Below the pieces are notes generated by a model that saw only the letters and a program-made list of their open reading frames with translations, was not told the origin of the DNA and did no database searches. The translations under genes were made by a program, and so were the position numbers. From assembly GCF_020215645.1 (NCBI RefSeq), contig NZ_CP084058.1, positions 9,486,001 through 9,550,000 of the forward strand: DNA of 64,000 bases, in the 5' to 3' direction. Positions 26,792 through 37,094 of the stretch are shown in pieces. Positions within the stretch are counted from its first letter, which is position 1, and the number at the start of each line of letters is the position of its first letter. The DNA is from Nonomuraea gerenzanensis. GTDB lineage: Bacteria; Actinomycetota; Actinomycetes; Streptosporangiales; Streptosporangiaceae.

Positions 26792-27630
26792 CCGGCCTGG
26801 AGCGCGTCTCGGGCGCCGCCGCCGAGCGCCCCCCGCGGGCCTGGTGGCGCGGGGTGGTGCTCCTGCTGGCCGCCGCCTACTTCCTGATCCCGCTCGGCAC
26901 GTCCTTCTGGTACACCGTCCACACCCCGACGGCCGGCGTGTCGCTGTCGGCCTACGGCGAGCTGCTCACGGCCGAGGGCTTCGTCCGGTCGCTGTCGCTG
27001 TCGCTCGGGCTCGCGGTGGCCACGATCGTGCTGGTGCTGCTGCTGACGCTGCCGGCGATGCTGGCCGTGCGGCTGTTCGCGCCGGGGCTGCGCGTGGTGA
27101 TGGAGGTGCTGTGCACGTTGCCGCTGATCGTGCCGCCGATCACGTTCGTCGTGGGGATCGGCACGGCGCTGCGCGAGGGCACCGACCTGCTGGCGCCGAC
27201 GCCGTTGTGGGCCACGCTGATCGCCGTGCAGGACCCGGCGTTCCCCGTGGTGCTGGTGCTGGCGTACGTGGTGCTGGTGCTGCCGTTCGTGTACCGGTCG
27301 CTGGACGCCGGGCTGCGCACGATGGACGTGCGCACGCTGGTCGAGGCGGCCCGCAACCTCGGGGCGTCGTGGCCGTACGTGCTGGTGCGCGTCGTCGTGC
27401 CCAACCTCCGCTCCGCGCTGGCCAGTGCGTCGTTCCTGACGCTGGCGCTGGTGCTGGGCGAGTACACCGTGGCGAGCCTGCTCGGCTACGAGCCGTTCGC
27501 GGTGTGGATCGTGACCGTGTCGGGCTCCAAGGGGCAGCTCTCCGTCGCGGTGTCGATCCTGAGCCTGCTGCTCATCTGGCTGCTCTTGCTGGCCGTGTCC
27601 ACGGTCTTCAGTAGGGAGAAGGGGAAATGA
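26779..27630 (+). CDS. ABC transporter permease (second)
   Basis: A 283-residue PotC-like permease with six helices. The EAA loop is EAARNLGASWPYVLVRVVVPNL. ATG 26779 has GAGGAGG 8 bp upstream and overlaps the first permease by 13 bp. Two different permeases plus one ATPase make a complete importer. Confidence 0.9.
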   Translation: MAALTGLERVSGAAAERPPRAWWRGVVLLLAAAYFLIPLGTSFWYTVHTPTAGVSLSAYGELLTAEGFVRSLSLSLGLAVATIVLVLLLTLPAMLAVRLFAPGLRVVMEVLCTLPLIVPPITFVVGIGTALREGTDLLAPTPLWATLIAVQDPAFPVVLVLAYVVLVLPFVYRSLDAGLRTMDVRTLVEAARNLGASWPYVLVRVVVPNLRSALASASFLTLALVLGEYTVASLLGYEPFAVWIVTVSGSKGQLSVAVSILSLLLIWLLLLAVSTVFSREKGK

Positions 27631-28700
27631 CCGCATCGGTGGAGTTCCGGGCGCTGCGGCGGACGTTCGGCAAGACGGTCGCGCTGGACGGCCTGGACCT
27701 GGTCATCGCGCCCGGCGAGTTCGTCGCCCTGCTCGGCCCCTCGGGCTGCGGCAAGACGACGGCGCTGCGGTGCGTGGCCGGGTTCGAGCGGCCGGACTCC
27801 GGGGCCGTGCTGGTGGACGGCAAGGACGTGACGAACGTCCCCGCCAACAAGCGGGACGCGGGCATGGTCTTCCAGTCCTACTCCCTGTTCCCCAACCTGA
27901 ACGCCCGCGACAACGTCGCCTTCGGCCTGCGCGTCCGCAAGGTGCCCGTGGCCACCAGGCGGGCCAGGGCGGACGAGCTGCTGGAGCTCGTCGGCCTGCC
28001 TGCGCACGCCGACCGCTACCCGCACCAGCTCTCCGGCGGCCAGCAGCAGCGCGTCGCGCTGGCCCGCGCGCTCGCCCTGGAGCCGCGCGTGCTGCTGCTG
28101 GACGAGCCGCTGTCGGCGCTGGACGCCAAGGTACGGGTCGCGCTGCGCGAGGAGATCCGCCGCCTCCAGCTCGACCTGGGCATCACCACCGTCTTCGTCA
28201 CCCACGACCAGGAGGAGGCCCTGTCGGTCGCGGACCGGGTGGCGGTGCTGCGCGAGGGGCGGCTGGAGCAGGTCGGGGCGCCCGCCGAGGTGTACGACCG
28301 GCCTGCCACGCCGTTCGTGGCGGAGTTCGTCGGCACCATGAACCACCTGGCCGGGCGGGTCTCCGGCGACCAGGTGACGGTGCTCGGCCAGCTCCTTCCG
28401 GTGGACGGGCCCGTTCCGGATGATCCGTCCGTGGACGTGCTGATCCGTCCGGAGGCGGTGCGGGTCGTCCCGGCCGACGACGGGCCGTCCGAGGTGCTGG
28501 CGGCCTCGTTCCGCGGCGCCTCCGTACGGCTGCGGCTCTCCGTGGAGGGCGGCGAGGTGCTCGCGGACGTGCCCGGCCACGAGGCGGCCAGGCTCGGCGT
28601 CGGCGCGCGCGTCGTGGTGCGCCTGGTGGAGCGGCCCGTCCTCGTGGCGGCCCGCACGGTCACCGTCCCCGCCCCCGTCGTGGCCGCCGATGCCGTCTGA
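27627..28700 (+). CDS. ABC transporter ATPase (PotA/FbpC-like)
   Basis: A 357-residue ATPase. Walker A is GPSGCGKTT, the Q loop FQSYSLFPNLNARDNV, the signature LSGGQQQRVALARAL, Walker B VLLLDEPLSALDAKVR and the switch His in FVTHDQEEALSVADRV. A C-terminal TOBE domain (about 270-350) includes VDVLIRPEAVRVV, the regulatory part found in PotA/CysA/FbpC-type ATPases. It is coupled to the second permease by ATGA, and its own end overlaps the HAD gene by 11 bp. Confidence 0.93.
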   Translation: MTASVEFRALRRTFGKTVALDGLDLVIAPGEFVALLGPSGCGKTTALRCVAGFERPDSGAVLVDGKDVTNVPANKRDAGMVFQSYSLFPNLNARDNVAFGLRVRKVPVATRRARADELLELVGLPAHADRYPHQLSGGQQQRVALARALALEPRVLLLDEPLSALDAKVRVALREEIRRLQLDLGITTVFVTHDQEEALSVADRVAVLREGRLEQVGAPAEVYDRPATPFVAEFVGTMNHLAGRVSGDQVTVLGQLLPVDGPVPDDPSVDVLIRPEAVRVVPADDGPSEVLAASFRGASVRLRLSVEGGEVLADVPGHEAARLGVGARVVVRLVERPVLVAARTVTVPAPVVAADAV

Positions 28701-29256
28701 CCCGGCGGCCGTCCTGCTCGACATGGACGGGACCCTGGTGGACACCGAAGGGCTGTGGTGGCAGGCCGTCGCCTCCGTCGCGGGGCGTCCGCTCACCGAC
28801 GCGGACGTCCCCTTCGTCCACGGGCGCACGATCGAGGACGTGGCCGTGCACCTCGGCTCCCCCGAGCTGACCGGCCCGCTCACCGCGGCCTTCGCCGAAC
28901 GCGTCGAACGGGACCTGACGGTCGTGCCGGGGGCGCCCGAGCTGCTGGCCGGGCTGGCCGCGAGCGCCATCCCCACCGCCCTGGTCAGCGCCTCGCCGCG
29001 GAGCATCGTGGAGCTGGTGCTGCCTCGGCTGGGGCACGTGTTCGACCTGGTGATCGCCAACGAGGACACCGAGCGGGGCAAGCCCTGGCCGGATCCGTAC
29101 CTGGAGGCGGCCAGGCGGCTCGGAGCCGTGCCCTCGCGGTGCGTGGCCATCGAGGACAGTCCGGCGGGGATCGCGGCGGCCCGGGCGGCGGGGTGCAGGG
29201 TGCTGGTGGCGTCACCGGAGACGGGGTTGCCGTCGCTCAGCCGCATCCGCGTCTGA
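28690..29256 (+). CDS. HAD-superfamily phosphatase (beta-phosphoglucomutase-like)
   Basis: A 188-residue hydrolase. Motif I is VLLDMDGTLVDT with the nucleophile Asp at residue 11, motif II is ALVSAS, motif III contains the Lys in GKPWPDPYLEAARRLG and motif IV is VAIEDSPAGIAAARAAG. The cap is the small helical type. Its place as last gene of the transport operon suggests that it dephosphorylates the imported compound or cleaves a phosphonate, but the substrate cannot be read from the sequence. Confidence 0.88.
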   Translation: MPSDPAAVLLDMDGTLVDTEGLWWQAVASVAGRPLTDADVPFVHGRTIEDVAVHLGSPELTGPLTAAFAERVERDLTVVPGAPELLAGLAASAIPTALVSASPRSIVELVLPRLGHVFDLVIANEDTERGKPWPDPYLEAARRLGAVPSRCVAIEDSPAGIAAARAAGCRVLVASPETGLPSLSRIRV

Positions 29257-29276
29257 GGCCGCCACCGTAGGAGCGT

Positions 29277-29302
29277 CTTCCCGCCGAATCTGCTGCGGGA
29301 AG
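29277..29302 (+). terminator. Hairpin after the ABC/HAD operon
   Basis: CTTCCCGC and GCGGGAAG form a perfect 8-bp stem with a 10-nt loop, 20 bp after the HAD stop and 25 bp before the kinase start. There is no T-tract, which is common for actinomycete terminators. Confidence 0.5.
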
Positions 29303-29327
29303 CCTCGTATCGGTAAGCTAGCGCGCC

Positions 29328-30944
29328 GTGAGCGGTGATACCTCCCGGATCGGGCGCTACAAGCTGCTTGGCGTGCTGGGGCGAGGCGGGATGGGCACGG
29401 TGCATCTCGCCGAGGACCCCGCCGGGCAACGGGTCGCCGTCAAGGTGATCAACCCCGAGCTGAGCCAGCACGAGCAGTTCCGCATGCGCTTCCGCAGGGA
29501 GGCGGACGCGGCCCGGCGGGTGCGCAGGTTCTGCACGGCCGCCGTCCTGGAGGCCGCGCTCGACGGCGACCAGCTCTACGTGGTCACCGAGTACGTCCCC
29601 GGCCCGAACCTCGACGCGGCCGTACGCCAGTCGGGCCCCCTGCGCGGCTCCAGCCTCGACGCGCTGGCCGTCAGCGTGGCCACCGCGCTCACCGCCATCC
29701 ACGCGGCCGGGGTCGTGCACCGCGACCTCAAGCCGTCGAACGTGCTGCTGTCGCCCGTCGGCCCGCGCGTGATCGACTTCGGCATCGCGCGGGCGCTCGA
29801 CACGCTCGGCGGCGTCACCGGCACCGGCGAGCTGGTCGGCACGCCCCGCTACATGGCTCCCGAGGTGCTGCGGGGCGACCCGGTCTCCCCCGCCTGCGAC
29901 GTCTTCTCCTGGGGCTGCCTGGTGGCGTTCGCGGCCAGCGGGCGGGCCCCGTTCGGCGGCGACACCCTGCCCGCCATCGTCTACCAGGTGCTCAACACCG
30001 AGCCGAAACTCGACGCCGTCGAGCCCGGCCTGCGCGAGCTGGTCGCGGCGGCGCTGCGCAAGGACCCGGCCACCCGGCCCACCGCGCAGCAACTGCTCGA
30101 CCACCTCGTCGGGCGGGCGGCCGCACCGGAGCAGGCCGCGCACACCGTACAAGCGGCCTGGTCGACCACCCCCTACACGTCCGTGCCCGCGCCGGTCCCG
30201 GGGCAGCGGCGAGGGCGGCTGTACGCGGGGCTGGCGGCGGCCGTGGCCCTCCTGGTGACCGTGGGCGTGGGCGCCTGGGCCGTGCTGCGGCCGAGCGGCC
30301 CGCCGGAGCTGAACCTGCTCTACGCCGAGGACTTCACGCAGACGTCAGGGGGCTGGAGCGGCACGTACGACGCCTCGGTGTCGAGCAGCTACGGCTACCG
30401 CACGGACGGCACGTACGGGCTGGACGTCGAGCCGTACGACGAGGAGAACTGGGCCCAGGCGCCCGCGCCCTTCCTGATCGCCAAGCCGACCACCACGCCC
30501 GACGCGTCGGCCTCGCCCACGCCGATGATGCCGGAGACCGTCCTGGTCAGCATCACCAGCGAGGTCAGGAAGGCCACCGGGGTGGGCGAGTACGGGCTCT
30601 ACTGCCACGCGGCCGAGGACGGGACGTACTACGAGTTCGGGCTCGACACGACCGGGCAGGCCAGGATCCGGCGCATCTTCGACGGGGCGGGCAGCACTCT
30701 GGCGCAACCGGTCAAGGTGGAGGGGCTGACGGGCAAGGCGCGCATGACGGCGTCGTGTGAGCAGTCCGGGTCCGCGGTGCGGCTCACCATGTGGGTGAAC
30801 GGGGAGCAGGTGCACGAGGTGGAGGATCCTAACGGGATCGGCAACGGGTATGTGGGGTTGTTCGCGCGGACGCCCAAGGATCGCAAGTCGTTGCTGAAGA
30901 TGTCGTTCGACGACTTCGAGTTGCGGGGCACGGTGGAGCCCTGA
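29328..30944 (+). CDS. Receptor-type Ser/Thr protein kinase
   Basis: A 538-residue membrane kinase. The kinase domain (about 10-265) has the Gly-rich loop LGRGGMGTVH, the ATP-binding Lys 39 in VAVKVI, the catalytic loop HRDLKPSN with Asp 133 and the DFG motif at Asp 150. One membrane helix (about 300-322, AGLAAAVALLVTVGVGAWAVL) leads to an extracytoplasmic domain of about 215 residues that looks beta-rich (EDFTQTSGGWSGTYDASV, YGLYCHAAEDGTYYEFGLD), similar to DUF1080 or laminin-G-type sugar-binding folds. It lacks PASTA repeats, so the ligand is probably not muropeptide. GTG 29328 is the start. It converges on the first TetR gene across repeat array A. Confidence 0.92.
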   Translation: MSGDTSRIGRYKLLGVLGRGGMGTVHLAEDPAGQRVAVKVINPELSQHEQFRMRFRREADAARRVRRFCTAAVLEAALDGDQLYVVTEYVPGPNLDAAVRQSGPLRGSSLDALAVSVATALTAIHAAGVVHRDLKPSNVLLSPVGPRVIDFGIARALDTLGGVTGTGELVGTPRYMAPEVLRGDPVSPACDVFSWGCLVAFAASGRAPFGGDTLPAIVYQVLNTEPKLDAVEPGLRELVAAALRKDPATRPTAQQLLDHLVGRAAAPEQAAHTVQAAWSTTPYTSVPAPVPGQRRGRLYAGLAAAVALLVTVGVGAWAVLRPSGPPELNLLYAEDFTQTSGGWSGTYDASVSSSYGYRTDGTYGLDVEPYDEENWAQAPAPFLIAKPTTTPDASASPTPMMPETVLVSITSEVRKATGVGEYGLYCHAAEDGTYYEFGLDTTGQARIRRIFDGAGSTLAQPVKVEGLTGKARMTASCEQSGSAVRLTMWVNGEQVHEVEDPNGIGNGYVGLFARTPKDRKSLLKMSFDDFELRGTVEP

Positions 30945-30972
30945 CGTCTCCATCGCCATGACGGGAGCCGCC

Positions 30973-31136
30973 GCCTGCGCGGCCCCTTGATCGCCCACCA
31001 CCATCACCTGCCCGGGCCCCTGATGGCCTACCACCGCCTACAGGACACCTGCGCGGGCCCCTGATGGCCTACCACCGCCTACAGGACACCTGCGCGGGCC
31101 CCTGATGGCCTACCACCGCCTACAGGACACCTGCGC
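30973..31136. repeat. Tandem array A: three perfect 41-bp copies plus one degenerate copy
   Basis: Identical 41-bp units occupy 31014-31054, 31055-31095 and 31096-31136, with a diverged copy at about 30973-31013. The array fills the gap between the convergent kinase and tetR genes. The third unit contains the tetR stop codon and its last codons. Each unit holds CAGG-ACA-CCTG and GGCC-N6-GGCC, so it can fold into short hairpins. There are no spacers, so it is not CRISPR. Confidence 0.93.
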
Positions 31137-31707
31137 GGGCGGCGGCCAGCGCCGCGTCGGCGGCGCGGTCGGCGTCACGCTCGCTCACCGGCTCGTGCGC
31201 CACGAACAGCCGGTAGTACACGGGCGCGACCGCCACCCTGATCACCTCACTCGCATCGATGACCTCGGGCAACTGCCCCCGCGCGACCGCCCGCCGCACC
31301 ACCTCGGCCGACTGCTCGTGCCTGGCCGCGAAGAACCCGTGCAGCGCCCGCGCGGCAGCGGCATCCTGAACGGCCGCCGCCACGAACGCCGACGACACCG
31401 GCCCCAGCTCCGGATCGGCGAACCCGCTCCGCACGAGCTGGACGACCCCCCGCAGATCCCCCTCGATCGATCCGGTGTCGGGCACGGGCCACGGCTCGGT
31501 GGCGGCCAGCGCCAGCGCATCGGCGATCAGCCCCTCGACGCCGCCCCAGCGCCGGTAGACGGTCGTCTTGTGCACGCCTGACCGCTCGGCGACGTTCTCC
31601 ACCGTCAATCCCTGGTAACCCCGCTCGGCCAGCTCGGCCAGCGTGGCCTGCCGCACGGCGTCACGCACCCGCGCGCTCCGCCCTCCAGGACGCCTGCTCG
31701 TCTCCAA
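31120..31707 (-). CDS. TetR-family regulator of the ABC-F/vgb cassette
   Basis: A 195-residue regulator. The N-terminal helix-turn-helix (about 15-60) reads ELAERGYQGLTVENVAERSG and VHKTTVYRRWGG. The C-terminal ligand domain resembles the TetR_C_11 type found in AcrR-like efflux regulators. TTG 31707 is the start, with GGAG 6 bp upstream. It is divergent from the ABC-F gene across 73 bp that hold two direct repeats. Its last codons and stop lie inside the third unit of array A, so the C-terminus may have been set by the duplication. Confidence 0.88.
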   Translation of the reverse strand: METSRRPGGRSARVRDAVRQATLAELAERGYQGLTVENVAERSGVHKTTVYRRWGGVEGLIADALALAATEPWPVPDTGSIEGDLRGVVQLVRSGFADPELGPVSSAFVAAAVQDAAAARALHGFFAARHEQSAEVVRRAVARGQLPEVIDASEVIRVAVAPVYYRLFVAHEPVSERDADRAADAALAAARAGVL

Positions 31708-31710
31708 AAA

Positions 31711-31765
31711 CTACTCCAGTTGCATTAGCCCCGATCCCGTGTAACACTAACGCTACCCCAGTTGC
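31711..31765. promoter_or_regulatory. Paired 13-bp direct repeats, candidate TetR operators
   Basis: CTACTCCAGTTGC at 31711-31723 and CTACCCCAGTTGC at 31753-31765 differ at one base and are 42 bp apart, about four helical turns. The first overlaps an inverted AACT-N5-AGTT. They flank the start region of both divergent genes. Confidence 0.5.
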
Positions 31766-31780
31766 GATTGGAGCTCCATC

Positions 31781-33436
<1,656 letters not shown>

Positions 33437-33500
33437 CCTCCACCACCGCAGCCCGCCACCCAACCAGAACGACCACCAACACCACCATCGGGGGACACAC

Positions 33501-34373
33501 ATGCTGACCAAGATCGAGGCAGGCGCGCCGTACGGCATCGCGACCGCTACCGACGGAGCCATCTGGTTCACACTCGCCCACCAGGGCTGCGTCGGCAGGC
33601 TGGTGCCAGGCGAGGAGCCCGTGATCCACCGGCTCGACCCGGCCGACGGTCTACCGACCGTGATCACGAGGGGGCCCGACGACGCGATGTGGTTCACCGA
33701 GTACAAGGGCGGGCGCATCAGCCGCATCACCGCCGACGGACAGCTCGGCATCCACAGATCGAGCACCCCGTACGGCATCACAGCCGGACCAGACGGAGCC
33801 ATGTGGTTCACCCAACTCGAAGCCACCAAGATCGGGCGAATCGACCCCGACGGGTCGTTGACCGAGTACGAGGTACCGGTGGAGGGCGGCATGCCGTCAT
33901 TCATCACGGCGGGCCCTGACAACGCCCTCTGGTTCACCCTCAACCAGGGCCACGCGATCGGCCGCATCTCACTCACAGGCGAGGTCACCGTGTATCCGCT
34001 ACCCACCGAGGGAGCGGCCCCGGTAGGCATCACGCTCGGACCAGACGACGCTCTCTGGTTCGTCGAGATCGGCGCAGGCCAGATCGGCCGGATCGACACC
34101 TCGGGCAGAATCACCGAGTATCCGCTCCCCGACCGGACCGCGCGCCCACACGCGATCATCACCGGACCCGACGGCGCCCTCTGGTTCACCGAATGGGCCG
34201 CCAACCGGGTCGGCCGCATCACCGTCGAAGGCGCCATCGAGGAGCATCCGCTGCCCACCATGCCGGGCGAGGGCGAAGACCAGGGCAAGGCCGAGCCCCA
34301 CGGCCTGACGGTCGGGCCCGACGGGGCGATCTGGGTCGCGCTGGAGGCAGGAGCACTGGCCCGCCTCACCTGA
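33501..34373 (+). CDS. vgb: Virginiamycin B lyase (streptogramin B lyase)
   Basis: A 290-residue seven-bladed beta-propeller that linearises group B streptogramins by cleaving the thioester-free ring at the ester bond through elimination. The blade motif GPDGALWFTE recurs seven times. The family's functional residues appear conserved: His 217 (RPHAI), Glu 265 and His 267 (AEPHGL) correspond to the substrate-binding His, metal-binding Glu and general-base His of staphylococcal Vgb, and Glu 282 may be the second metal ligand. It lies 64 bp after the ABC-F gene in the same direction. ATG 33501 has GGGGA just upstream. Length matches Vgb. Confidence 0.9.
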   Translation: MLTKIEAGAPYGIATATDGAIWFTLAHQGCVGRLVPGEEPVIHRLDPADGLPTVITRGPDDAMWFTEYKGGRISRITADGQLGIHRSSTPYGITAGPDGAMWFTQLEATKIGRIDPDGSLTEYEVPVEGGMPSFITAGPDNALWFTLNQGHAIGRISLTGEVTVYPLPTEGAAPVGITLGPDDALWFVEIGAGQIGRIDTSGRITEYPLPDRTARPHAIITGPDGALWFTEWAANRVGRITVEGAIEEHPLPTMPGEGEDQGKAEPHGLTVGPDGAIWVALEAGALARLT

Positions 34374-34669
34374 CCATCACCGCCCGCAGCACCAGCAGCC
34401 GACCCCGGAACGGCCCAACGCCGGCAACGGCCGTCTCCGGGGGCGGCAACACACCACCCGCACCCGCACAACCTCCCACCAGCAGCGGTCACCCTCGCAG
34501 ACAACGCCATCACGCACACAACACACCACCAGCAGCGACGCCTTGGAAGACCACGACACCACTGAGCGGTAGCCGACGACCGGAGAAATGCCGAAAACTC
34601 CGGGCCTTCTCACCCGCCAGCCGCCAAAGTTGAGAAAACCCGCGAGATCCAGCTTCCGAGAGGACCTTC
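34374..34669. other. Intergenic gap without a recognisable gene
   Basis: About 296 bp between vgb and the pentapeptide-repeat gene. Open frames here are short and have antisense-like composition. I see no convincing hairpin or promoter. Confidence 0.6.
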
Positions 34670-36112
34670 ATGAAGCCTCTCTCGATCGTGGTCACCCTCA
34701 CCGCCGTGGTGCTCGTCGCAGCGATGGGCTGGCTGCTCGGCCCGGGCGCCGCCTGGTGGCTGACGCATGTCGACGGGGTGACCGGCCTGTCCGGCGAGAA
34801 ACTGGCAGCCGCTGTGGACGCGGTCCGCGGTCGCGCCCTCGCAGTCGCCACCGGCCTGGCGGCGCTGGCCGCGGTCTACTACACGGCCCGCAACGCCGAC
34901 ACCGCCCGGCGCACCTTCCAACTCGGCGAACGCGGCCACGACACCGACCGCTACGGCAAGGCGGTGGAGCAACTCGGCAGCGACGCGGCCCCGGTCCGGC
35001 TCGGCGGGCTCTACGCCCTGGAACAGCTCGCCGAGAACAACCCCGCGCTGAGGCAACGGATCGTGGACGTGATCAGCGCCTATCTGCGCATGCCGTACAC
35101 GCCGCCGAGGGATGAAGGGCAGGAAGGCGGAGGGCAAGGCGGGCCCCGCACTGTGCCGGGCGGAAGGTCGATCGCTTCTGACGCTGTGACGGGCGGAGAA
35201 CCTACCGCATCCGGCGCTACGACGGGCACAGGGCCGGCCGTGACGGGCGCAGGGCCGGCCGTGACGGGCGCAGGGCTGACCGTAGCCGGCGCAGGAGAGG
35301 CCTTTGCGGGTGATGTGGTGAGCGCAGGGGAGGCCGTTCCTGGTGGGGTGATGGGCGGCGGGGGTGGCCGGATCCATGGGCGTGATCCGCGTGAGGAGCG
35401 GCAGGTCCGGCTGACCGCCCAACGTATTCTGACCGCTCATCTGCGCCGTCCCGCTCTTGTTGAGCGACGTGGATGGCAACGCCTTCCACCACCACCCGAC
35501 GCGTTCTGGCCTGGCATCCGGCTCGATCTCACCGCAGCCGCGCTCATCGGCTTCGACTTCGCTACGTGCCGGGCAAGTGAGGCGCTGTTCAACGAGGCCG
35601 CCTTCTACGGCACCGCCAGGTTCGACGGGGCCACCTTCGAGGGTTCCGCCTCGTTCGGCAACGCGATCTTCCACGACGGCGCCTCGTTCGTGGCGACCGG
35701 CTTCGACGGCAGCGCCTGGTTCCGAGGGGCCACCTTCCGGTACGGCGCCGGGTTCGGCAGGGCTGTCTTCCTCAACGGTGCTGATTTCAGCCAGGTCACC
35801 CTTCATGGCGACGCCTGGTTCGGTGAGGTCGTCTTCCACAACGCCGTCTCGTTCCAAGGGGCCGTCCTCCATGGCGAGGCCTACTTCGACGGGGCCGCCT
35901 TCAACAGCCTCGCTTGGTTCGGTCAGGTCTCCCAGGGCCGGAGCGTCCACCTCGCTGGGGCGTTCGTCACGCCGCAAGCCCTCGGAGTAGAGCACCAGTG
36001 GCCGCCCGGTTGGCTGGTGGAGCGGGACGGGAAGGGAGGTGGCGTGCTTCGGCAGCAGGTGTCGACCGACACGGGTGCGGAGCAGGAGGCAGGGCCTGAT
36101 CTTCCTGCCTAG
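34670..36112 (+). CDS. Membrane-anchored pentapeptide-repeat protein
   Basis: A 480-residue protein. Two N-terminal helices (about 5-32 and 56-75) anchor it. A conserved segment follows: YYTARNADTARRTFQLGERG, then YGKAVEQLGSDAAPVRLGGLYALEQLA, typical of actinomycete pentapeptide proteins. A Gly/Ala/Thr-rich low-complexity region (about 140-240) includes a duplicated 21-bp DNA repeat (35231-35272). From about residue 285 the A(D/N)(L/F)xx pattern runs through ARFDGATFEGSASFGNAIF to about 425, forming a right-handed quadrilateral helix. Some such proteins mimic DNA and guard gyrase, but membrane-bound forms like this have no defined role. ATG 34670 has AGAGGA upstream. Confidence 0.88.
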   Translation: MKPLSIVVTLTAVVLVAAMGWLLGPGAAWWLTHVDGVTGLSGEKLAAAVDAVRGRALAVATGLAALAAVYYTARNADTARRTFQLGERGHDTDRYGKAVEQLGSDAAPVRLGGLYALEQLAENNPALRQRIVDVISAYLRMPYTPPRDEGQEGGGQGGPRTVPGGRSIASDAVTGGEPTASGATTGTGPAVTGAGPAVTGAGLTVAGAGEAFAGDVVSAGEAVPGGVMGGGGGRIHGRDPREERQVRLTAQRILTAHLRRPALVERRGWQRLPPPPDAFWPGIRLDLTAAALIGFDFATCRASEALFNEAAFYGTARFDGATFEGSASFGNAIFHDGASFVATGFDGSAWFRGATFRYGAGFGRAVFLNGADFSQVTLHGDAWFGEVVFHNAVSFQGAVLHGEAYFDGAAFNSLAWFGQVSQGRSVHLAGAFVTPQALGVEHQWPPGWLVERDGKGGGVLRQQVSTDTGAEQEAGPDLPA

Positions 36113-36178
36113 AGCGAGTCATTCGGGGCACGACTCGTGGTGGGTCTGCCGGCTTGGCCTGCGCGGGCCGGCCCAGGG

Positions 36179-36350
36179 GTGCGTGCCGTGGTCCCGCCAC
36201 GGACGTCGCCCGGGGAACGTGAGCGTCACAATCCGGCCGCTAACGTCACCCTGAAACGGATGAGCGTCACAATACGACCACCCACATCGCCTGGTTACGG
36301 GTGAGCGTCGCAGTCCGGCCGCCGACATCACAGGGACAACGTGAGCGTCA
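36179..36350. repeat. Tandem array B: about four degenerate 41-bp copies at a tetR 3' end
   Basis: Units begin TGAGCGTC at 36220, 36261, 36302 and 36342 (spacing 41, 41, 40), with a more diverged unit before them. The array lies between the convergent pentapeptide-repeat and tetR genes, and the last TGAGCGTCA includes the tetR stop codon. The sequence is unrelated to array A, but period and position are the same. Confidence 0.85.
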
Positions 36351-37049
36351 CGACGGTGGCTGGGTGAGTTTGGCGGCTACGGCGTCGAGAACCCAGTCCA
36401 GGCCAGTGGTGAAGGACTCGTCGGCGTCCACCTCCCTGCCGTCGTGCACGGCCTTGGCCAGCGTCGGGAAGCGGCCCGTGGCCAGCATCCTCGTCACGTG
36501 CGGGCCATGGGCGCGCTGCCACTCGCGCTTGGACAGCCCCGTGGCGCGTTCGGCCCGTACGTTCGCGATCTCACGTCTGATCGCACCGGTGACGTAGGCG
36601 CTGACGGTCTCCACCGCACGCCGGACCGTGTCGAGGTCGGCGAGACCGTCGAGAGCGGCCAGCGTGAACTCGGTCGAGGCGAGGGCGTTCGGGCCCAGGG
36701 TGGGGCGACCGCCGAGCAGGTCGGCCAGCCATTCGTGGCGGAGGGTGGCCTGCCTGGTGCGGTGGGCGTGCACGCGCAGCGCCTCCCGCCAGTCGCCTGG
36801 TTGCTCCTCGGGCAGGATCTCGGCGTAGACCTCGTCCACCATGAGGTCGAACAGCTCCTCCTTGGTGGAGATGTAGCCGTACAGGCGCATGGGGCCGGCG
36901 TCCAGCCTGGCGGCGACCTTGCGCAACGACACCGCTTCCAGCCCGCCCTCGTCGGCCAGCGCGACGGCGGCGGCGACGATCCGCTCCCGATCGAGCGGCA
37001 CGGGGCGCGCGGGTGGCTCCGGCCGATCCCAGACAGTCATGGGATGCAT
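36348..37049 (-). CDS. TetR-family regulator with TetR_C_1-type domain
   Basis: A 233-residue regulator. The helix-turn-helix (about 20-70) reads ERIVAAAVALADEGGLEAVS and LRKVAARLDAGPMRLYGYIS, close to the tetracycline-repressor branch, and the C-terminal part (ASTEFTLAALDGLADLDTVR, SAYVTGAI) fits TetR_C_1. It is divergent from the FAD monooxygenase with only 45 bp between starts, so it very likely represses that gene. ATG 37049 and ATG 37040 are both possible starts, and neither has a clear ribosome-binding site. The stop is embedded in array B. Confidence 0.88.
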   Translation of the reverse strand: MHPMTVWDRPEPPARPVPLDRERIVAAAVALADEGGLEAVSLRKVAARLDAGPMRLYGYISTKEELFDLMVDEVYAEILPEEQPGDWREALRVHAHRTRQATLRHEWLADLLGGRPTLGPNALASTEFTLAALDGLADLDTVRRAVETVSAYVTGAIRREIANVRAERATGLSKREWQRAHGPHVTRMLATGRFPTLAKAVHDGREVDADESFTTGLDWVLDAVAAKLTQPPS

Positions 37050-37079
37050 CGTACTGTTGCGATACGGCGCATACGGTCA

Positions 37080-37090
37080 ATACAGTGTAT
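37080..37090. promoter_or_regulatory. Palindrome ATACAGTGTAT, candidate TetR operator
   Basis: A perfect 11-bp inverted repeat ends 4 bp before the monooxygenase ATG. Related half-sites (GATACGG, CATACGG) lie just upstream. It would block transcription of the monooxygenase when bound. Confidence 0.6.
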
Positions 37091-37094
37091 CGAT

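Noticed and set aside
30973..31136. Possible CRISPR array
   Set aside because: Units are directly adjacent without unique spacers, there are no cas genes, and the last unit carries a tetR stop codon. The same applies to arrays B and C.
36113..36347. Short open frames downstream of the pentapeptide gene
   Set aside because: They run through array B and reflect its repeats only.
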